Assembly (NCBI RefSeq): GCF_900101755.1
Contig: NZ_FNAE01000003.1
Span: 338,715-402,714, forward strand
Reading direction: 5' to 3'
Source of the DNA: Ectopseudomonas alcaliphila
Lineage (GTDB): Bacteria; Pseudomonadota; Gammaproteobacteria; Pseudomonadales; Pseudomonadaceae
Length of the DNA: 64,000 nt
Positions 46,698 through 56,417 of the stretch are shown here, one piece after another. The stretch's first letter is position 1. The number at the start of each line of letters is the position of its first letter. The position numbers and the translations under genes were made by a program. Under the pieces are notes generated by a model. That model did not search any database. It saw only the letters and a program-made list of their open reading frames with translations, and had not been told where the DNA came from.

Positions 46698-47641
46698 GGG
46701 GCACCTCGGGTGCGCACCATCAGTACTAGGAAGTACCCGCCACATAACAGGTTGACCAGGATCCCGACGGTGGTTTTGTAGTTGAACAGGTGCTCGACCA
46801 GCAGTTGAGCGCTGATGAAGATGGCGATGGCAATCGCGCTGCCCATGGGTAACGTAATGCGATGGCGAAAGGTGCGGGCCAGGGCATAAGTCGCGTTCGC
46901 GACGAAGATCCCCATGAATGCTGTTGGCCCGAGCAGGCTGGTGGATACCGCCACCAGCGTAGCAATCAGCGCCAGATAAAGGCGTACCTCGCGCGCGTAA
47001 TCCACCCCTAGCGAAGTCGCTTGATCACGCCCCAGAGACAGTACATCGAGGGCTGGCAACGCCTGCCGACCGATCAGCAGGACGCCGATGACCGCTGCCG
47101 CCGAGTACAACAGTTGCTCGGGTTGCGCACGATTAAACGAGGCCTGGCTGAAGCCGAGCAGCACAGAAAATTCGCCGGGGCTGACCCGAAGCTGCACGAA
47201 CTGGGTAAAGGTGCTGATCACTATAGTCAGCACCAAGCCCACCAGAAGCAGGACATAGACATTGTTGGAGCTGTCGCGGAATAACCAGCGATGAATCATC
47301 CAGGAATAGCCAAGCAACAGCAGCACAGACAATGCGAAGTTGCCGCTACTGCTCAGCGCGACCAAGCTGTAGGTGCCCATGGCTAGCACCAGAAGCGCCT
47401 GCCATAACAGGTACACCGCTTCGTAACCCATGATGGCCGGCGTCAGGATGCGATTACCTGTAATTGTCTGGAAAACGATGGATGAGCAAGCCACGCAAAC
47501 GCCGCCGATAAACATCGCCGCCAACCGGGCCAGTCGCTTGGGAATGAGGTAATCAAAATCCATCCCGGAACCCAGGAACAGGAAAACCAACGCCAGCACA
47601 CAAACCAGCAGCCAGGCCGCGTAACTATGGAGGCGCACCAT
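46694..47641 (-). CDS. Iron-siderophore ABC permease (FecCD family), second subunit
   Basis: 315 residues from ATG 47641 within TGATG. The polytopic FecCD fold has about nine helices (G-G-V-C-V-A-C-S-S-I-V-F-Q, N-R-I-L-T-P-A-I-M-G, F-M-G-I-F-V-A-N-A-T). It pairs with the permease at 47641-48582. Confidence 0.9.
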   Translation of the reverse strand: MVRLHSYAAWLLVCVLALVFLFLGSGMDFDYLIPKRLARLAAMFIGGVCVACSSIVFQTITGNRILTPAIMGYEAVYLLWQALLVLAMGTYSLVALSSSGNFALSVLLLLGYSWMIHRWLFRDSSNNVYVLLLVGLVLTIVISTFTQFVQLRVSPGEFSVLLGFSQASFNRAQPEQLLYSAAAVIGVLLIGRQALPALDVLSLGRDQATSLGVDYAREVRLYLALIATLVAVSTSLLGPTAFMGIFVANATYALARTFRHRITLPMGSAIAIAIFISAQLLVEHLFNYKTTVGILVNLLCGGYFLVLMVRTRGAP

Positions 47642-48582
47642 CACCTGACCCTCCGGATGATCAGGGAGAGCAAAAGCGCGCCACCGACGCTGCCGGCAGT
47701 GAGACCGATAGGTACCTCGAACGGATAGATCAGTACGCGACCAAGGATGTCGCAGATCACCAATAGCGAAGCACCACCCAACGCCACGATCGGCAATGTG
47801 CGTCGCAGGTTGTCGCCATAAAGCAGGGCGACCAGATTGGGGATTACCAGGCCAACAAAGGGAATAGCGCCGACGGTGATTACCGTGACGGCTACCGTCA
47901 CCGCCACCAGCATCAATCCGAGCACTACCGTGGCGGCATAGTTCATACCCAGGCTGCTGGCCATGCCCTCCCCCATTCCGAGCACGGTAAAACGCTGGGC
48001 ATATAGATAGACAAGCACCACAACGGGCAGGATCAGGTAGACGATCTCGTAGTTGCCTTGCACGACCTTGGAGAAATCACCGAGAAGCCAGCCCTGCATG
48101 CTCTGCAGAATGTTGTGCTGGTAGGCATAGAACTCGGCAAGCGCGCTCAGCACACCGCCGTACATCAGGCCGATCACCGGCACCAACGCGCTACTGCGCA
48201 AGCGTGTTCGCCGGATAATCGCGACGAATATCAACCCGGCTGCAAAGCTGAAAATCAGCGCGAAAATCATGCGGCCAGAACTTCCTGCATCTGGCATCAA
48301 CACCATCGCCAGTAGAATGCCCAACTTTGCCGCGTCGAGGCTGCCCGTCGTGGCCGGCTCGACAAACTTGTTGCGCACGATGTGCTGCAGGATTACGCCA
48401 CAAACAGCCAAGCCAACGCCCGTCAGCACCAGTGCCGCAAGCCGAGGCAAACGGCTCGCCGTCAGGGTTAGCCAGGCACTGCTTTCATTCGCTACCAGCT
48501 GAGACCAGTGCAACTGACCAGCGCCGATCATCAACGACAGCATGCAGAGCGCCGTGAAGCAGCCCAGATAGCCTGCACGCAT
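47641..48582 (-). CDS. Iron-siderophore ABC permease (FecCD family), first subunit
   Basis: 313 residues from ATG 48582 (TGATG overlap with the gene before). FecCD-type segments include R-L-P-R-L-A-A-L-V-L-T-G-V-G-L-A, Q-H-I-V-R-N-K-F-V-E-P and V-G-A-I-P-F-V-G-L-V-I-P-N. Forms the heterodimeric channel with its neighbour. Confidence 0.9.
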   Translation of the reverse strand: MRAGYLGCFTALCMLSLMIGAGQLHWSQLVANESSAWLTLTASRLPRLAALVLTGVGLAVCGVILQHIVRNKFVEPATTGSLDAAKLGILLAMVLMPDAGSSGRMIFALIFSFAAGLIFVAIIRRTRLRSSALVPVIGLMYGGVLSALAEFYAYQHNILQSMQGWLLGDFSKVVQGNYEIVYLILPVVVLVYLYAQRFTVLGMGEGMASSLGMNYAATVVLGLMLVAVTVAVTVITVGAIPFVGLVIPNLVALLYGDNLRRTLPIVALGGASLLVICDILGRVLIYPFEVPIGLTAGSVGGALLLSLIIRRVR

Positions 48583-50348
48583 CACGCCTGCTCCTGCTTG
48601 TCGCCAACAGCAATACGCCGACCTTTGGCCATCTGTCGTTGATGCAGAAATAGCGCATAACGATCACCGGCAGCACGCAGCGTATCGGGAGCACCCTGCT
48701 CGACAATACAACCGTTTTCCAACACCACGATGTGATCGGCCAAGGCAACCGTGGACAGCTGATGCGCGATAACCACCAGAGTACGGCGACCACGCATTCT
48801 GGCCAGTGTCTCGGCGATCACAGCCTGGTTCTCGGTATCCAGCGCCGCAGTGGCTTCATCGACCAGAAGAATCGGTGCATCCTTGAGCAGCGCCCTGGCA
48901 ACGGCGATACGCTGCCGTTCACCTCCGGAAAGACGTGCCCCACCCTCGCCGACCCGCGTATTTATTCCATCAGGCATACGCGCAAGAATGCTGGTCACAC
49001 CAGCCTGCCGTGCAGCCTGGAGGATGTCGTCATCACTGGCGTTGGTTCTGCCAATGCGAATGTTGTCGGCGATGGTGCCTTGGAAGAGGTAGCTGTCCTG
49101 GAAAATCTGGCTGATCTGCCCGGCCAACTGTTCACTGCCCATATGCCGCACATCCACCCCGCCGACCAGCAGGCTGCCCTGGCTGACGTCAAAAAAGCGG
49201 GCGATCAGCCTTACCAGAGTGGTCTTGCCGGAACCGGATGCACCGATCAGCGCCACCATGCTGCCCGGCGCCACCCGCAGATTGATATCGTTGAGAACCG
49301 CATCCTGTCCCGGTGCGTATGCAAAGCTGACATGTCGTAGCTCGATGGAGCTATCAGCCGGCGTTTGTGGCTGACCAGTTTCCGGCAGGGCTTGCGCCGC
49401 GAGTATCTCCATCGCGGCAGCAAGCTGGCCCTTTGCGCTACGCAGGATTTCGCCGTAGCTGGCGACCTCCAGCAACGAGTCGATATAGCGGCCGATCAAA
49501 AGCAAAGCGACGACCATCACAATCATTGACGACGTTTCTACCTGGGCATTGATCTGCTCAGCGAGCAGGAGGCCCGCTACGAGCAGCAACACGGCAAAAA
49601 TCATCTGCACCGCCCAAGCATTGAGCACTGCCGACAATGACGAGCGGAAGATCAGGCGCGCGGCCGACTGCCGCTGCTGTTCGATAGCCTCTTCGAGCAG
49701 CCGGGTGCCGCCGCCTTCGCCGTTGAAGGCACGTAGCACGGACTGCGATTGGGCGAATTCGACCACGCGCTGGCTGGTCGCAGCAAAATCACGTTGGAAT
49801 GCAGCATCGACCGAAGCACCCAACCCTGAGGTGAACCCTAGGATGCCGGCCAGAAACGGCAATGCCAGCAATGCGATAAGCCCCAGCTGCCACTGCAGCA
49901 CGAACAGCGCCCCCACAATCACCAGTGGAGTTAATAGGCTGCTGATCAGTGGAGTGAAAACGTGAGCAGGAAGCTGCGCCACTGTCATCATTCCCTGACT
50001 GATAACGTGACCAAGCTGCGCCTTGTTCGTGGCGTCGAACCAGCCCAGCGGCAGCGTCGCCACATGGTCACCGATACGCTGCCGCCCACCACGCAGTACC
50101 GCCACACCCACCGCAATCCCGGCCTGCTCCACCTGTCGCCGCAATATCCAGCAAACCAGTACGCCGGCCAGTAGCACGGCGAACCACGACATGGCACTTT
50201 GGGCATCGCCGGCAAGCAGCCTACCCAACGCCGGTATCAGAGTAATGATGGTCAGCCCACTGAGCAGAGCGTAAGACACAGCCATGTACAGATAGCGGCT
50301 CAGCACGGCGGTTTCCTCGCCAAGCAATCGCTTCATGTCCTTCAGCAT
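48582..50348 (-). CDS. Exporter-fold ABC half-transporter (YbtQ/IrtB/PchI-like)
   Basis: 588 residues: six-helix membrane domain (about 1-310) fused to an ATPase (Walker A I-G-A-S-G-S-G-K-T-T, signature L-S-G-G-E-R-Q, Walker B I-L-L-V-D-E-A). In siderophore clusters such pairs (YbtPQ, IrtAB, PchHI) have an exporter fold but import ferric siderophore or release iron at the inner membrane. Overlaps the partner half-transporter by 7 bases. Confidence 0.88.
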   Translation of the reverse strand: MLKDMKRLLGEETAVLSRYLYMAVSYALLSGLTIITLIPALGRLLAGDAQSAMSWFAVLLAGVLVCWILRRQVEQAGIAVGVAVLRGGRQRIGDHVATLPLGWFDATNKAQLGHVISQGMMTVAQLPAHVFTPLISSLLTPLVIVGALFVLQWQLGLIALLALPFLAGILGFTSGLGASVDAAFQRDFAATSQRVVEFAQSQSVLRAFNGEGGGTRLLEEAIEQQRQSAARLIFRSSLSAVLNAWAVQMIFAVLLLVAGLLLAEQINAQVETSSMIVMVVALLLIGRYIDSLLEVASYGEILRSAKGQLAAAMEILAAQALPETGQPQTPADSSIELRHVSFAYAPGQDAVLNDINLRVAPGSMVALIGASGSGKTTLVRLIARFFDVSQGSLLVGGVDVRHMGSEQLAGQISQIFQDSYLFQGTIADNIRIGRTNASDDDILQAARQAGVTSILARMPDGINTRVGEGGARLSGGERQRIAVARALLKDAPILLVDEATAALDTENQAVIAETLARMRGRRTLVVIAHQLSTVALADHIVVLENGCIVEQGAPDTLRAAGDRYALFLHQRQMAKGRRIAVGDKQEQA

Positions 50349-52132
50349 GCCGGCACCGCCTCAGGTTGGTCGCAACCACCCAAAGCCCAGAGCCTCGCAT
50401 AGAGGCCTCCTCGCAGAAGCAGTTCGTCATGCCTGCCCTGCTCACAGATACGCCCCTCGTCGAGTACGATGATCTGCTCTGCATTGATCACGGTTTCAAG
50501 GCGGTGTGCGATCACCAGCAAAGTACGGTCTGTGGCAAATATCGACAGCGCATCCTGAATCGCTGCCTCACTCTCGGCGTCGACGGCAGCAGTGGCCTCA
50601 TCAAGTACCAGCACAGGAGGATCGAGCAGTACGGCACGGGCGATACTCAAGCGTTGCTGTTCGCCACCCGAAAACTGTGCGTCCTCACCGACAACCGAGT
50701 CGTAGCCGCGTGGCAATCGAAGGATGCGCTGATGAATGTTCGCGACCCTCGCGGCATCTTCAATTTCCAACTGACTGGCATCTGGGCGCCCCAGAGCAAT
50801 GTTTTCGCGTACGGACGCGTGGATCAACCGCACGTCCTGCAGTACGAAACCGATATGCTGGTAGAGCTGAGCAGTCTCGATCCGGCGCAGATCAACACCC
50901 CCCAGGGTGATACGTCCCTCACTAGGATCGAAGAACCGGAGCAACAAGCGCGCCACTGTCGACTTACCCGCCCCGGATGGCCCGACAATGGCCGTAGTGG
51001 TTCCAGGCTTCAGGATGAAACTTAGATCGCAGAGGACGCGGTGCTCGCCATACGCATAGCTGAGCTGCTCCAGACGTACCTCGCTGTCCCTCGGGCGCTC
51101 TATAGCGGATGGTGCCGGTTCCGCAAGCAGCGGCGTTTTCAGCAGAGCCTGAATTCGCTGAGCAGCAGCCGTGGCGTTGCTCAGATCATGACTAACGGTG
51201 TGCAGCAGCATCAAGGGTGCGCAGAGCCCTGGCGTCACCAGAACGAACGGCAATACCTCAACGGGGGTCATCCAGCCAAGCGTGACGAAGCACGCCCCCG
51301 CGAGCAGAACCACACCAAGCACAGAAACCGGTGCAATGAACGCATTTGCACTCGCCATCGAGCCCACCAACGGGCGGGTGAACTCAGTAAAAGTGTTGGC
51401 GAAATCGTCGACAGCGCTCCGGTAACTTGCATGGGCTTTGCCGGTGCTGCCGAACGCCTTTACCACCGGCATTCCGTTGACGAACTCGATCACTGCGTTG
51501 TCAATACGCGCCATGCCGGCCACGAACGTCTGAATGTTCGCCCCACTGGCTTTCATGGCCCTGCCGAAAAACAGGAAGAACCCTGGGAATGGCAGCAGCG
51601 CGAGGATGGCCAGGCGCCAGTCCATGGCGAACAAGTAGATCACCGAGATCACGATGACGCCTAGCGCACGCCCAACTGTGGTAAAGAAATGCGCCGTCAG
51701 GCTGTGCAGAGTAGCGACGTCATCCTGCATTGCCTGCTTGACCTCTGCCGAGGCGCGACTATCGAACCAACCCAGCGGCACTCGCACCAAGCGCTGCGTG
51801 ATCGCCATGCGCAGATGATGAGTGAAGTGATTGTCAGCCCTGTGCGCCACTAATTCACCCGCAAAGATCAGCGCCATGCCTGTGAGCAGACCGATCAGGC
51901 ATATCCCCAGTCCCCAAAGAATCTCGCGTGACAGGCCTGCCGAGGCAGTATCGCTGCCGGCAAACACCAAGGCGGCAACATGAGCGATACCGGCCAATGG
52001 CAGCAGCGTGAGCATCGCCCCAAAGGCAGTTAAAGCACCTGCCAGCAACAAACGCCCACGTATGGGTTCAAGCAATCGGCTTATCGAGCCGGGCTCCCTG
52101 GGTGTGGCAGAAGCCTGTTGATCAGCGCTCAT
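50342..52132 (-). CDS. Exporter-fold ABC half-transporter (YbtP/IrtA/PchH-like)
   Basis: 596 residues from ATG 52132; the frame continues upstream to 52540 but overlaps the TetR gene antisense. Membrane domain then ATPase with Walker A V-G-P-S-G-A-G-K-S-T, a signature of F-S-G-G-E-Q-Q (first Leu replaced), and Walker B V-L-V-L-D-E-A. First gene of the locus, with a Fur-like box 57 bases upstream. Probably a heterodimer with the next gene. Confidence 0.86.
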   Translation of the reverse strand: MSADQQASATPREPGSISRLLEPIRGRLLLAGALTAFGAMLTLLPLAGIAHVAALVFAGSDTASAGLSREILWGLGICLIGLLTGMALIFAGELVAHRADNHFTHHLRMAITQRLVRVPLGWFDSRASAEVKQAMQDDVATLHSLTAHFFTTVGRALGVIVISVIYLFAMDWRLAILALLPFPGFFLFFGRAMKASGANIQTFVAGMARIDNAVIEFVNGMPVVKAFGSTGKAHASYRSAVDDFANTFTEFTRPLVGSMASANAFIAPVSVLGVVLLAGACFVTLGWMTPVEVLPFVLVTPGLCAPLMLLHTVSHDLSNATAAAQRIQALLKTPLLAEPAPSAIERPRDSEVRLEQLSYAYGEHRVLCDLSFILKPGTTTAIVGPSGAGKSTVARLLLRFFDPSEGRITLGGVDLRRIETAQLYQHIGFVLQDVRLIHASVRENIALGRPDASQLEIEDAARVANIHQRILRLPRGYDSVVGEDAQFSGGEQQRLSIARAVLLDPPVLVLDEATAAVDAESEAAIQDALSIFATDRTLLVIAHRLETVINAEQIIVLDEGRICEQGRHDELLLRGGLYARLWALGGCDQPEAVPAC

Positions 52133-52188
52133 AAATAGAGGAATCCAAGACAGCGAGTGAACGAGCAAGGCGAGATGCCACTGCGCAT

Positions 52189-52207
52189 GAGAATTATAAT
52201 CACATTT
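52189..52207. promoter_or_regulatory. Fur-box-like sequence
   Basis: GAGAATTATAATCACATTT matches 13 of 19 bases of the Fur consensus GATAATGATAATCATTATC, with the core ATAATCA intact. It is 57 bases before the ABC half-transporter ATG and 80 before the TetR ATG, in the only AT-rich part of the divergent region. Iron repression of the locus is inferred. Confidence 0.6.
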
Positions 52208-52286
52208 AGTTGCATGGCTATAAACTAATTTGCGAAAAGCCAATGAGGCAGCTACAAGACACTTCCCGCAGAAGGAAGGAACTGGA

Positions 52287-52892
52287 ATGAAAGCGCCGCA
52301 AAAACCCGCTACTCGCGGAAGGCCCCGCACCATCACACGCGAACGAATCGCCGACGCGGGAATATCCATAGGCCTGCCGAACATCACCTTCGTCGGGCTC
52401 GCAGCTGCGATTGGGGTGAGCCACATGGCGCTGTACAAGCATGTGGCGAACCTGGAGGCACTGAAGATTCTTGTGGCCGAGGAAATCTTCAACCGTTGGC
52501 AGATCCCTCGAGCCGATGAAGGCGAGCGCATTGAACTCAAGGACTACCTGTTGCGTTTCTCCGACTCGATTCAGGCTTTTGTAAAGGCACACCCCGGCCT
52601 GACGCCTTACGTAATCCGTCGCTCAGTCGCGACAGAATCGATGCTGACGAAAATCGTCGAACATCAGATGCACATCGCCCGCTGCTACTCGATATCTGAT
52701 CAGGAGGCCCGGCAACTGTTAGCGACGGTAGCTTTTCACTGCTTCGCTGTAGCAGACACGGTGTATTCGGTTGCTGGCCGCGACTCTGCAGACGAGACAC
52801 AACGCGCCTCCGAGGAGGCAGAGATGGAAACCGAGCTGAGCCAGGGCATGCACGCACTGATCGTTGGCAGCCTTGCAACACTCAGTTCTTAG
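52287..52892 (+). CDS. TetR/AcrR-family regulator
   Basis: 201 residues from ATG 52287 (AAGGAACTGG upstream). The N-terminal HTH is recognisable (R-G-R-P-R-T-I-T-R-E-R-I-A-D-A-G, L-A-A-A-I-G-V-S-H-M-A-L-Y-K-H-V). The C-terminal ligand domain is of its own type. It is divergent from the siderophore locus and probably controls it beside Fur, which is unusual since AraC-type regulators are commoner there. Confidence 0.85.
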   Translation: MKAPQKPATRGRPRTITRERIADAGISIGLPNITFVGLAAAIGVSHMALYKHVANLEALKILVAEEIFNRWQIPRADEGERIELKDYLLRFSDSIQAFVKAHPGLTPYVIRRSVATESMLTKIVEHQMHIARCYSISDQEARQLLATVAFHCFAVADTVYSVAGRDSADETQRASEEAEMETELSQGMHALIVGSLATLSS

Positions 52893-53010
52893 AAGCTCTC
52901 AGAATGACTCTCATAAAAACAGTTGCTTAACGTCGATTTTGTTCCACAAACGGCACAGCTCAGGTTCGCTGCAGTCCCTGGATTTCAAGGGGGATACGAC
53001 GACCGGTTAA

Positions 53011-53127
53011 ATGACAGCCCTGGAAACTCATCGGGATATCAGCCATTACCTGATTCATCGCTACAACTGGATCAGGCCGCATCAATACAACCATGGGCTA
53101 CAAACCGCGGTGACCGAAAAAACTTAA
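53011..53127 (+). pseudogene. IS3-family transposase (orfB) C-terminal remnant
   Basis: The frame reads T-A-L-E-T-H-R-D-I-S-H-Y-L-I-H-R-Y-N-W-I-R-P-H-Q and then N-H-G-L-Q-T-A-V-T-E-K. The Y-N-W-x-R-P-H-Q core is the end of the IS3 orfB integrase, just after the catalytic region. The rest of the transposase and the inverted repeats are gone. Confidence 0.75.
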
Positions 53128-53206
53128 CCACCATCCGGACTGGGTTGACTACTACAGGCATGGTATGTGCTCGCCTTGACCAGGCTAAGCGGAGTGCCCA
53201 TTCCGC

Positions 53207-54298
53207 TTAAAACCGCTGCCTTTTCCAGGCATTGATGGCAATTACCAGCAACGTCACCGCAGTGAGCGGTAGTACATAGCCGAGCATCGCATGGGCGAAG
53301 GTTTCGGCAAACGGCTCGCTGGAGCTAGTCATCACCAAGTAAGCCGTATAGGCGATGTAATAGACCAGGAACAACAGCCCCTCCCAGCGGCTGATGCTGT
53401 AGCCGGTGAAAAATATGGGCAGACAAGCCAGCGCTACCGCAATCATCACCGGAAAATCGAATGCCAGGGCACTGGCCGACACTGCAACGGCTTGCGGTGC
53501 GACCAGAGCCGACAGCCCCAGCACGCACAGCAAGTTGAAAATGTTGCTGCCAACGATGTTGCCAACCGCGATGTCCCTTTCCCCGCGAATAGCGGCAAGT
53601 ATCGAGGTAGCCAGCTCTGGCAGCGACGTTCCAACGGCAATTACCGTCAAGCCGATCACCAGCTCTGACAACCCCAACGCACGCGCCAGCGATACGGCCC
53701 CCTCAACCAGAAAATTAGAGCCGACCACAAGCAATACCAGACCCAAAACAACCAGACCTGCATTTATGTAACTGGAGTAAGGCTTCGGTTGCGCGTCGGC
53801 AGAAAACTCTTTGGCGAACTCATCATTTGCAATGGCTTCGGCATTTGCGCGACGACTGTTCTGGATCAGGAACAGCGTGTAGCCGATTATCGCTGCAAAC
53901 AGCAAGGCTCCATCCAGACGGCTTAGCGTGCCATTCCATGCCAATGCATAGGTGACTAGACTGGCCGCAATCATTATCGGTACATCGAGGCGGATCAATT
54001 GACGAGACACGACTAGGGGGGCAATGAGTGCAGTCAGGCCTAGAATGAACAAGACGTTAGCGATATTGCTACCGACCACGTTGCCGATTGCGATATCACC
54101 GCTGCCTTTAAGTGCTGCCTGCACGCTTACTGCGGTCTCAGGCGCACTAGTGCCGAAGGCAACCACCGTCAACCCAATGATCAGCGGAGATATGCCAAAC
54201 TGCGACGCCAGCTTGGCCGCGCCCCGCACCAACACTTCGGCGCCAGCAACAAGAAGCACTAGGCCGGCTATCAGGTAGATAAATGTCATCGGGGCCAC
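53207..54298 (-). CDS. Calcium/sodium antiporter (CaCA family, YrbG-like)
   Basis: 363 residues from a GTG at 54298 with GGAG 8 bases upstream; ATG 54289 is the alternative. Two alpha repeats with G-x-T-V-V-A-F-G-T-S-A-P-E and G-x-T-V-I-A-V-G-T-S-L-P-E, plus I-G-N-V-V-G-S-N and V-G-N-I-V-G-S-N, are the cation-exchange signatures. An acidic loop lies between the halves. Exports Ca2+ or exchanges K+/Na+ at the inner membrane. Confidence 0.92.
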   Translation of the reverse strand: MAPMTFIYLIAGLVLLVAGAEVLVRGAAKLASQFGISPLIIGLTVVAFGTSAPETAVSVQAALKGSGDIAIGNVVGSNIANVLFILGLTALIAPLVVSRQLIRLDVPIMIAASLVTYALAWNGTLSRLDGALLFAAIIGYTLFLIQNSRRANAEAIANDEFAKEFSADAQPKPYSSYINAGLVVLGLVLLVVGSNFLVEGAVSLARALGLSELVIGLTVIAVGTSLPELATSILAAIRGERDIAVGNIVGSNIFNLLCVLGLSALVAPQAVAVSASALAFDFPVMIAVALACLPIFFTGYSISRWEGLLFLVYYIAYTAYLVMTSSSEPFAETFAHAMLGYVLPLTAVTLLVIAINAWKRQRF

Positions 54299-55289
54299 AA
54301 CGGGTACTCCAAGAACAAATGAATCCAGTGTGCTGAGTCGTAGTCACATACTAGATCACATCATTTACATCGTGACGTTAGCAATCAGGCGAATCGAGTG
54401 ATTGGCACGCCAGCGCCAAGCACAATGAACGAAGCTGGATCCCATGCAAAGTGAGCGCGACATCCCTGTTGCTCATCAACAAGTAATGGAGTGGCATAGG
54501 TATATAGCAGCTTTTGATTGATCAAGGATAAGGGGCTGCTTTGGGTTGTTATTCCGAGTACGACGCTACGAGTAGATCAGCTCCCCCCTCAGGATCTGGA
54601 TACTCCTAGGCGTATCAATCGAAACGCGCACATTACTGTGCTTCACGCGTGAGCAAGGGTGTGATGACCTACCTTCCGCCTCACAACGGCCATCCAGGCA
54701 TGGAGATCGCCTGGGCTGCCGACTGCAGGGAGGCGTTCAACCAAGGCGTGAAGCTGGCCCAGACCTAGCTCGATAATGCTCGCAGCGGATGGCTCTGGGC
54801 AGTGATGATCGCCGAGCGCAAAAAGACCCTGACGCTCGCCAGAGCGAGCTGTCAGGGCTGACCTGAGCCATTGCAAATGCCAATGAAGTGGCCTGTTAAA
54901 ACAGGCCAGGAAGTAAGGTTTCTGAGCTAACGGAGTGCAGAGTCAGCATCCTGCCTGTTCACACTTCGTTAGCCCAGAGACCGGAGAATATTTCGGGAGC
55001 GGCAGTCTGCCAATCCTGTTGATGGGGCACTGGTCACATAGTTGGGAAACCAGGCGGGCGTTGAGCAGGGCCGCGCCACCTGCACCGCCCTCCTCTCTCG
55101 GCATCTCGCCCCGCTGTCTCAGTCCAGAGACTGTCGCGCAGCGGGCTGCAAAGCCCCGCAGGCCAAGGCCTCCCCCGATAGTACGAGCGCAGACTCTGTC
55201 CAGTAATTGTCTCAAGACTGCAACAAATCTTCCCCTCTCGCACCCCGCAATAATCCCTTACTCATTGAAATAAAAGAATTTTTCAGTTC
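54299..55289. other. Long intergenic region upstream of fap operon
   Basis: 991 bases without a convincing gene. A 34-codon plus frame (54664-54768, M-T-Y-L-P-P-H-N-G-H-P-G-M-E-I-A-W) has a weak site and no family I know. Hairpins: CCCTGACGCTCG / CGAGCTGTCAGGG (54827-54857) and GGCCTGTT-AA-AACAGGCC (54890-54907). A palindrome CAGTC-CAGA-GACTG (55120-55133) lies about 160 bases before the sigma-54 promoter and could be an activator site; this is inference. Confidence 0.45.
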
Positions 55290-55305
55290 TGGCACGCGAA
55301 GCGCA
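55290..55305 (+). promoter_or_regulatory. Sigma-54 promoter of the fap operon
   Basis: TGGCACGCGAAGCGCA fits the -24/-12 consensus TGGCACG-N4-TTGCW at GG, CACG and GC with the obligatory 10-base GG-to-GC spacing; only the TT preceding GC deviates (GC). It lies 55 bases before the fapA ATG, and a sigma-54 activator gene lies at the other end of the operon. Confidence 0.72.
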
Positions 55306-55359
55306 TTACCGCAGTGCCAGCGCTTGAAGCAGGCTCACAGGTCTCGGGGGAGGTAGGTC

Positions 55360-55800
55360 ATGCGCCTTTACACTCGCTACAGCAGCAAGGTGCTTCTCGT
55401 GTGCACGGCCGTCGCGCTGTCAGCGCCGCTGGCCATGGCCGAGCCGGGACAGATCATCATCACTCGCGACGTGCAGCCGCGCAGCGCCACCCGGCCAGCG
55501 GTCGTTCCCGATCCCAATCCAAAAACCGTGAACCCGGGCGCCATCACCACAGGCGCAATGGTCGAGCTGAGCGATGGCGACTTCGCCGACGTATCCACCG
55601 GCTCGGTCCTGCCGGGACTCGTGGTCGGTAGCCCGCAGACCGGCGGCCAACGGCAGATCGAACGCATGCCCTCTCAGAACCTGCCAGGCATGAGCGCCGT
55701 GCATGGCGGTGCCCGGGGTGCGGACGGCGGAATATCCGGTCAGGTGAACCGGTCACTGCAGCAAGGGCTGCGTCCACTGCAACAGCTGGGAGGACGCTGA
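55360..55800 (+). CDS. fapA: FapA, amyloid operon regulator of fibre composition
   Basis: 146 residues from ATG 55360 (GGGGGAGG upstream). The signal peptide ends A-M-A. The sequence P-G-Q-I-I-I-T-R-D-V-Q-P-R and the Gly/Gln-rich tail are FapA features. FapA influences FapB/FapC ratio in fibres, possibly as periplasmic chaperone. First gene of the six-gene operon. Confidence 0.9.
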   Translation: MRLYTRYSSKVLLVCTAVALSAPLAMAEPGQIIITRDVQPRSATRPAVVPDPNPKTVNPGAITTGAMVELSDGDFADVSTGSVLPGLVVGSPQTGGQRQIERMPSQNLPGMSAVHGGARGADGGISGQVNRSLQQGLRPLQQLGGR

Positions 55801-55801
55801 C

Positions 55802-56374
55802 ATGCGCAGCTTCGCACTCTTGCTGCTGCTCGCCTGCGGGCCGCTGCTCGCCGCCGAACCCGGCGCCCGGTCGCAGGTGCAACTGAACGACAGCTTCAAG
55901 TACTTCAGCGGCAACGCCAGCCTCAACCAGGCAGCCGGCAATGGCCACCAGCAAACCAATGTGCGGGTGATCAGCATCGGCGATCAACCGGCCACCAGCC
56001 TGCGGGTCGAGCAGGTCCGCGGCACCATCGCCCTACCCGAAGGTATCGATGCCGCTGCCCGTATCCAGGGAGCGGCCTTCAGCCAGGCCAGTGGAATCAG
56101 CGGCATCAACCAGAGCGCCGGCATCGGCAACCAGAACATCAATGCTTTCCGAATGGCGGTCGGCGTCATCCCGGAAAGCCTCGACGACGCCGTTCTTTCC
56201 CAGAGCACGGCAATCACCTCGGCAACGCTCGGCGGCGCCACGGTGGACGGGGAAAGAATCGTCGAGATCAGCGACCAGGCCTTCTCGGGAAGCCGTGGCG
56301 TGGTGCAGCTGAACCAGAGTGCCGGCGTTGGTAATAGAACGACCAACAGCCTGAGCATACGGGTCACGGACTGA
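55802..56374 (+). CDS. fapB: FapB, minor amyloid subunit/nucleator
   Basis: 190 residues, GGGAGG 7 bases before ATG. Signal peptide ends L-L-A-A. It contains three imperfect repeats around S-L-N-Q-A-A-G-N-G-H-Q-Q-T-N, I-N-Q-S-A-G-I-G-N-Q-N-I-N and L-N-Q-S-A-G-V-G-N-R-T-T-N, the amyloid motif shared with FapC. FapB nucleates fibre growth. Confidence 0.93.
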   Translation: MRSFALLLLLACGPLLAAEPGARSQVQLNDSFKYFSGNASLNQAAGNGHQQTNVRVISIGDQPATSLRVEQVRGTIALPEGIDAAARIQGAAFSQASGISGINQSAGIGNQNINAFRMAVGVIPESLDDAVLSQSTAITSATLGGATVDGERIVEISDQAFSGSRGVVQLNQSAGVGNRTTNSLSIRVTD

Positions 56375-56417
56375 CCCTCATGTAGACGATACCTCACAAT
56401 CCGATAGGAGAAAGACC

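Noticed and set aside
54664..54768. 34-codon frame M-T-Y-L-P-P-H-N-G-H-P-G-M-E-I-A-W
   Set aside because: Weak ribosome site and no family recognised. It could be a fragment of an accessory gene but cannot be supported.
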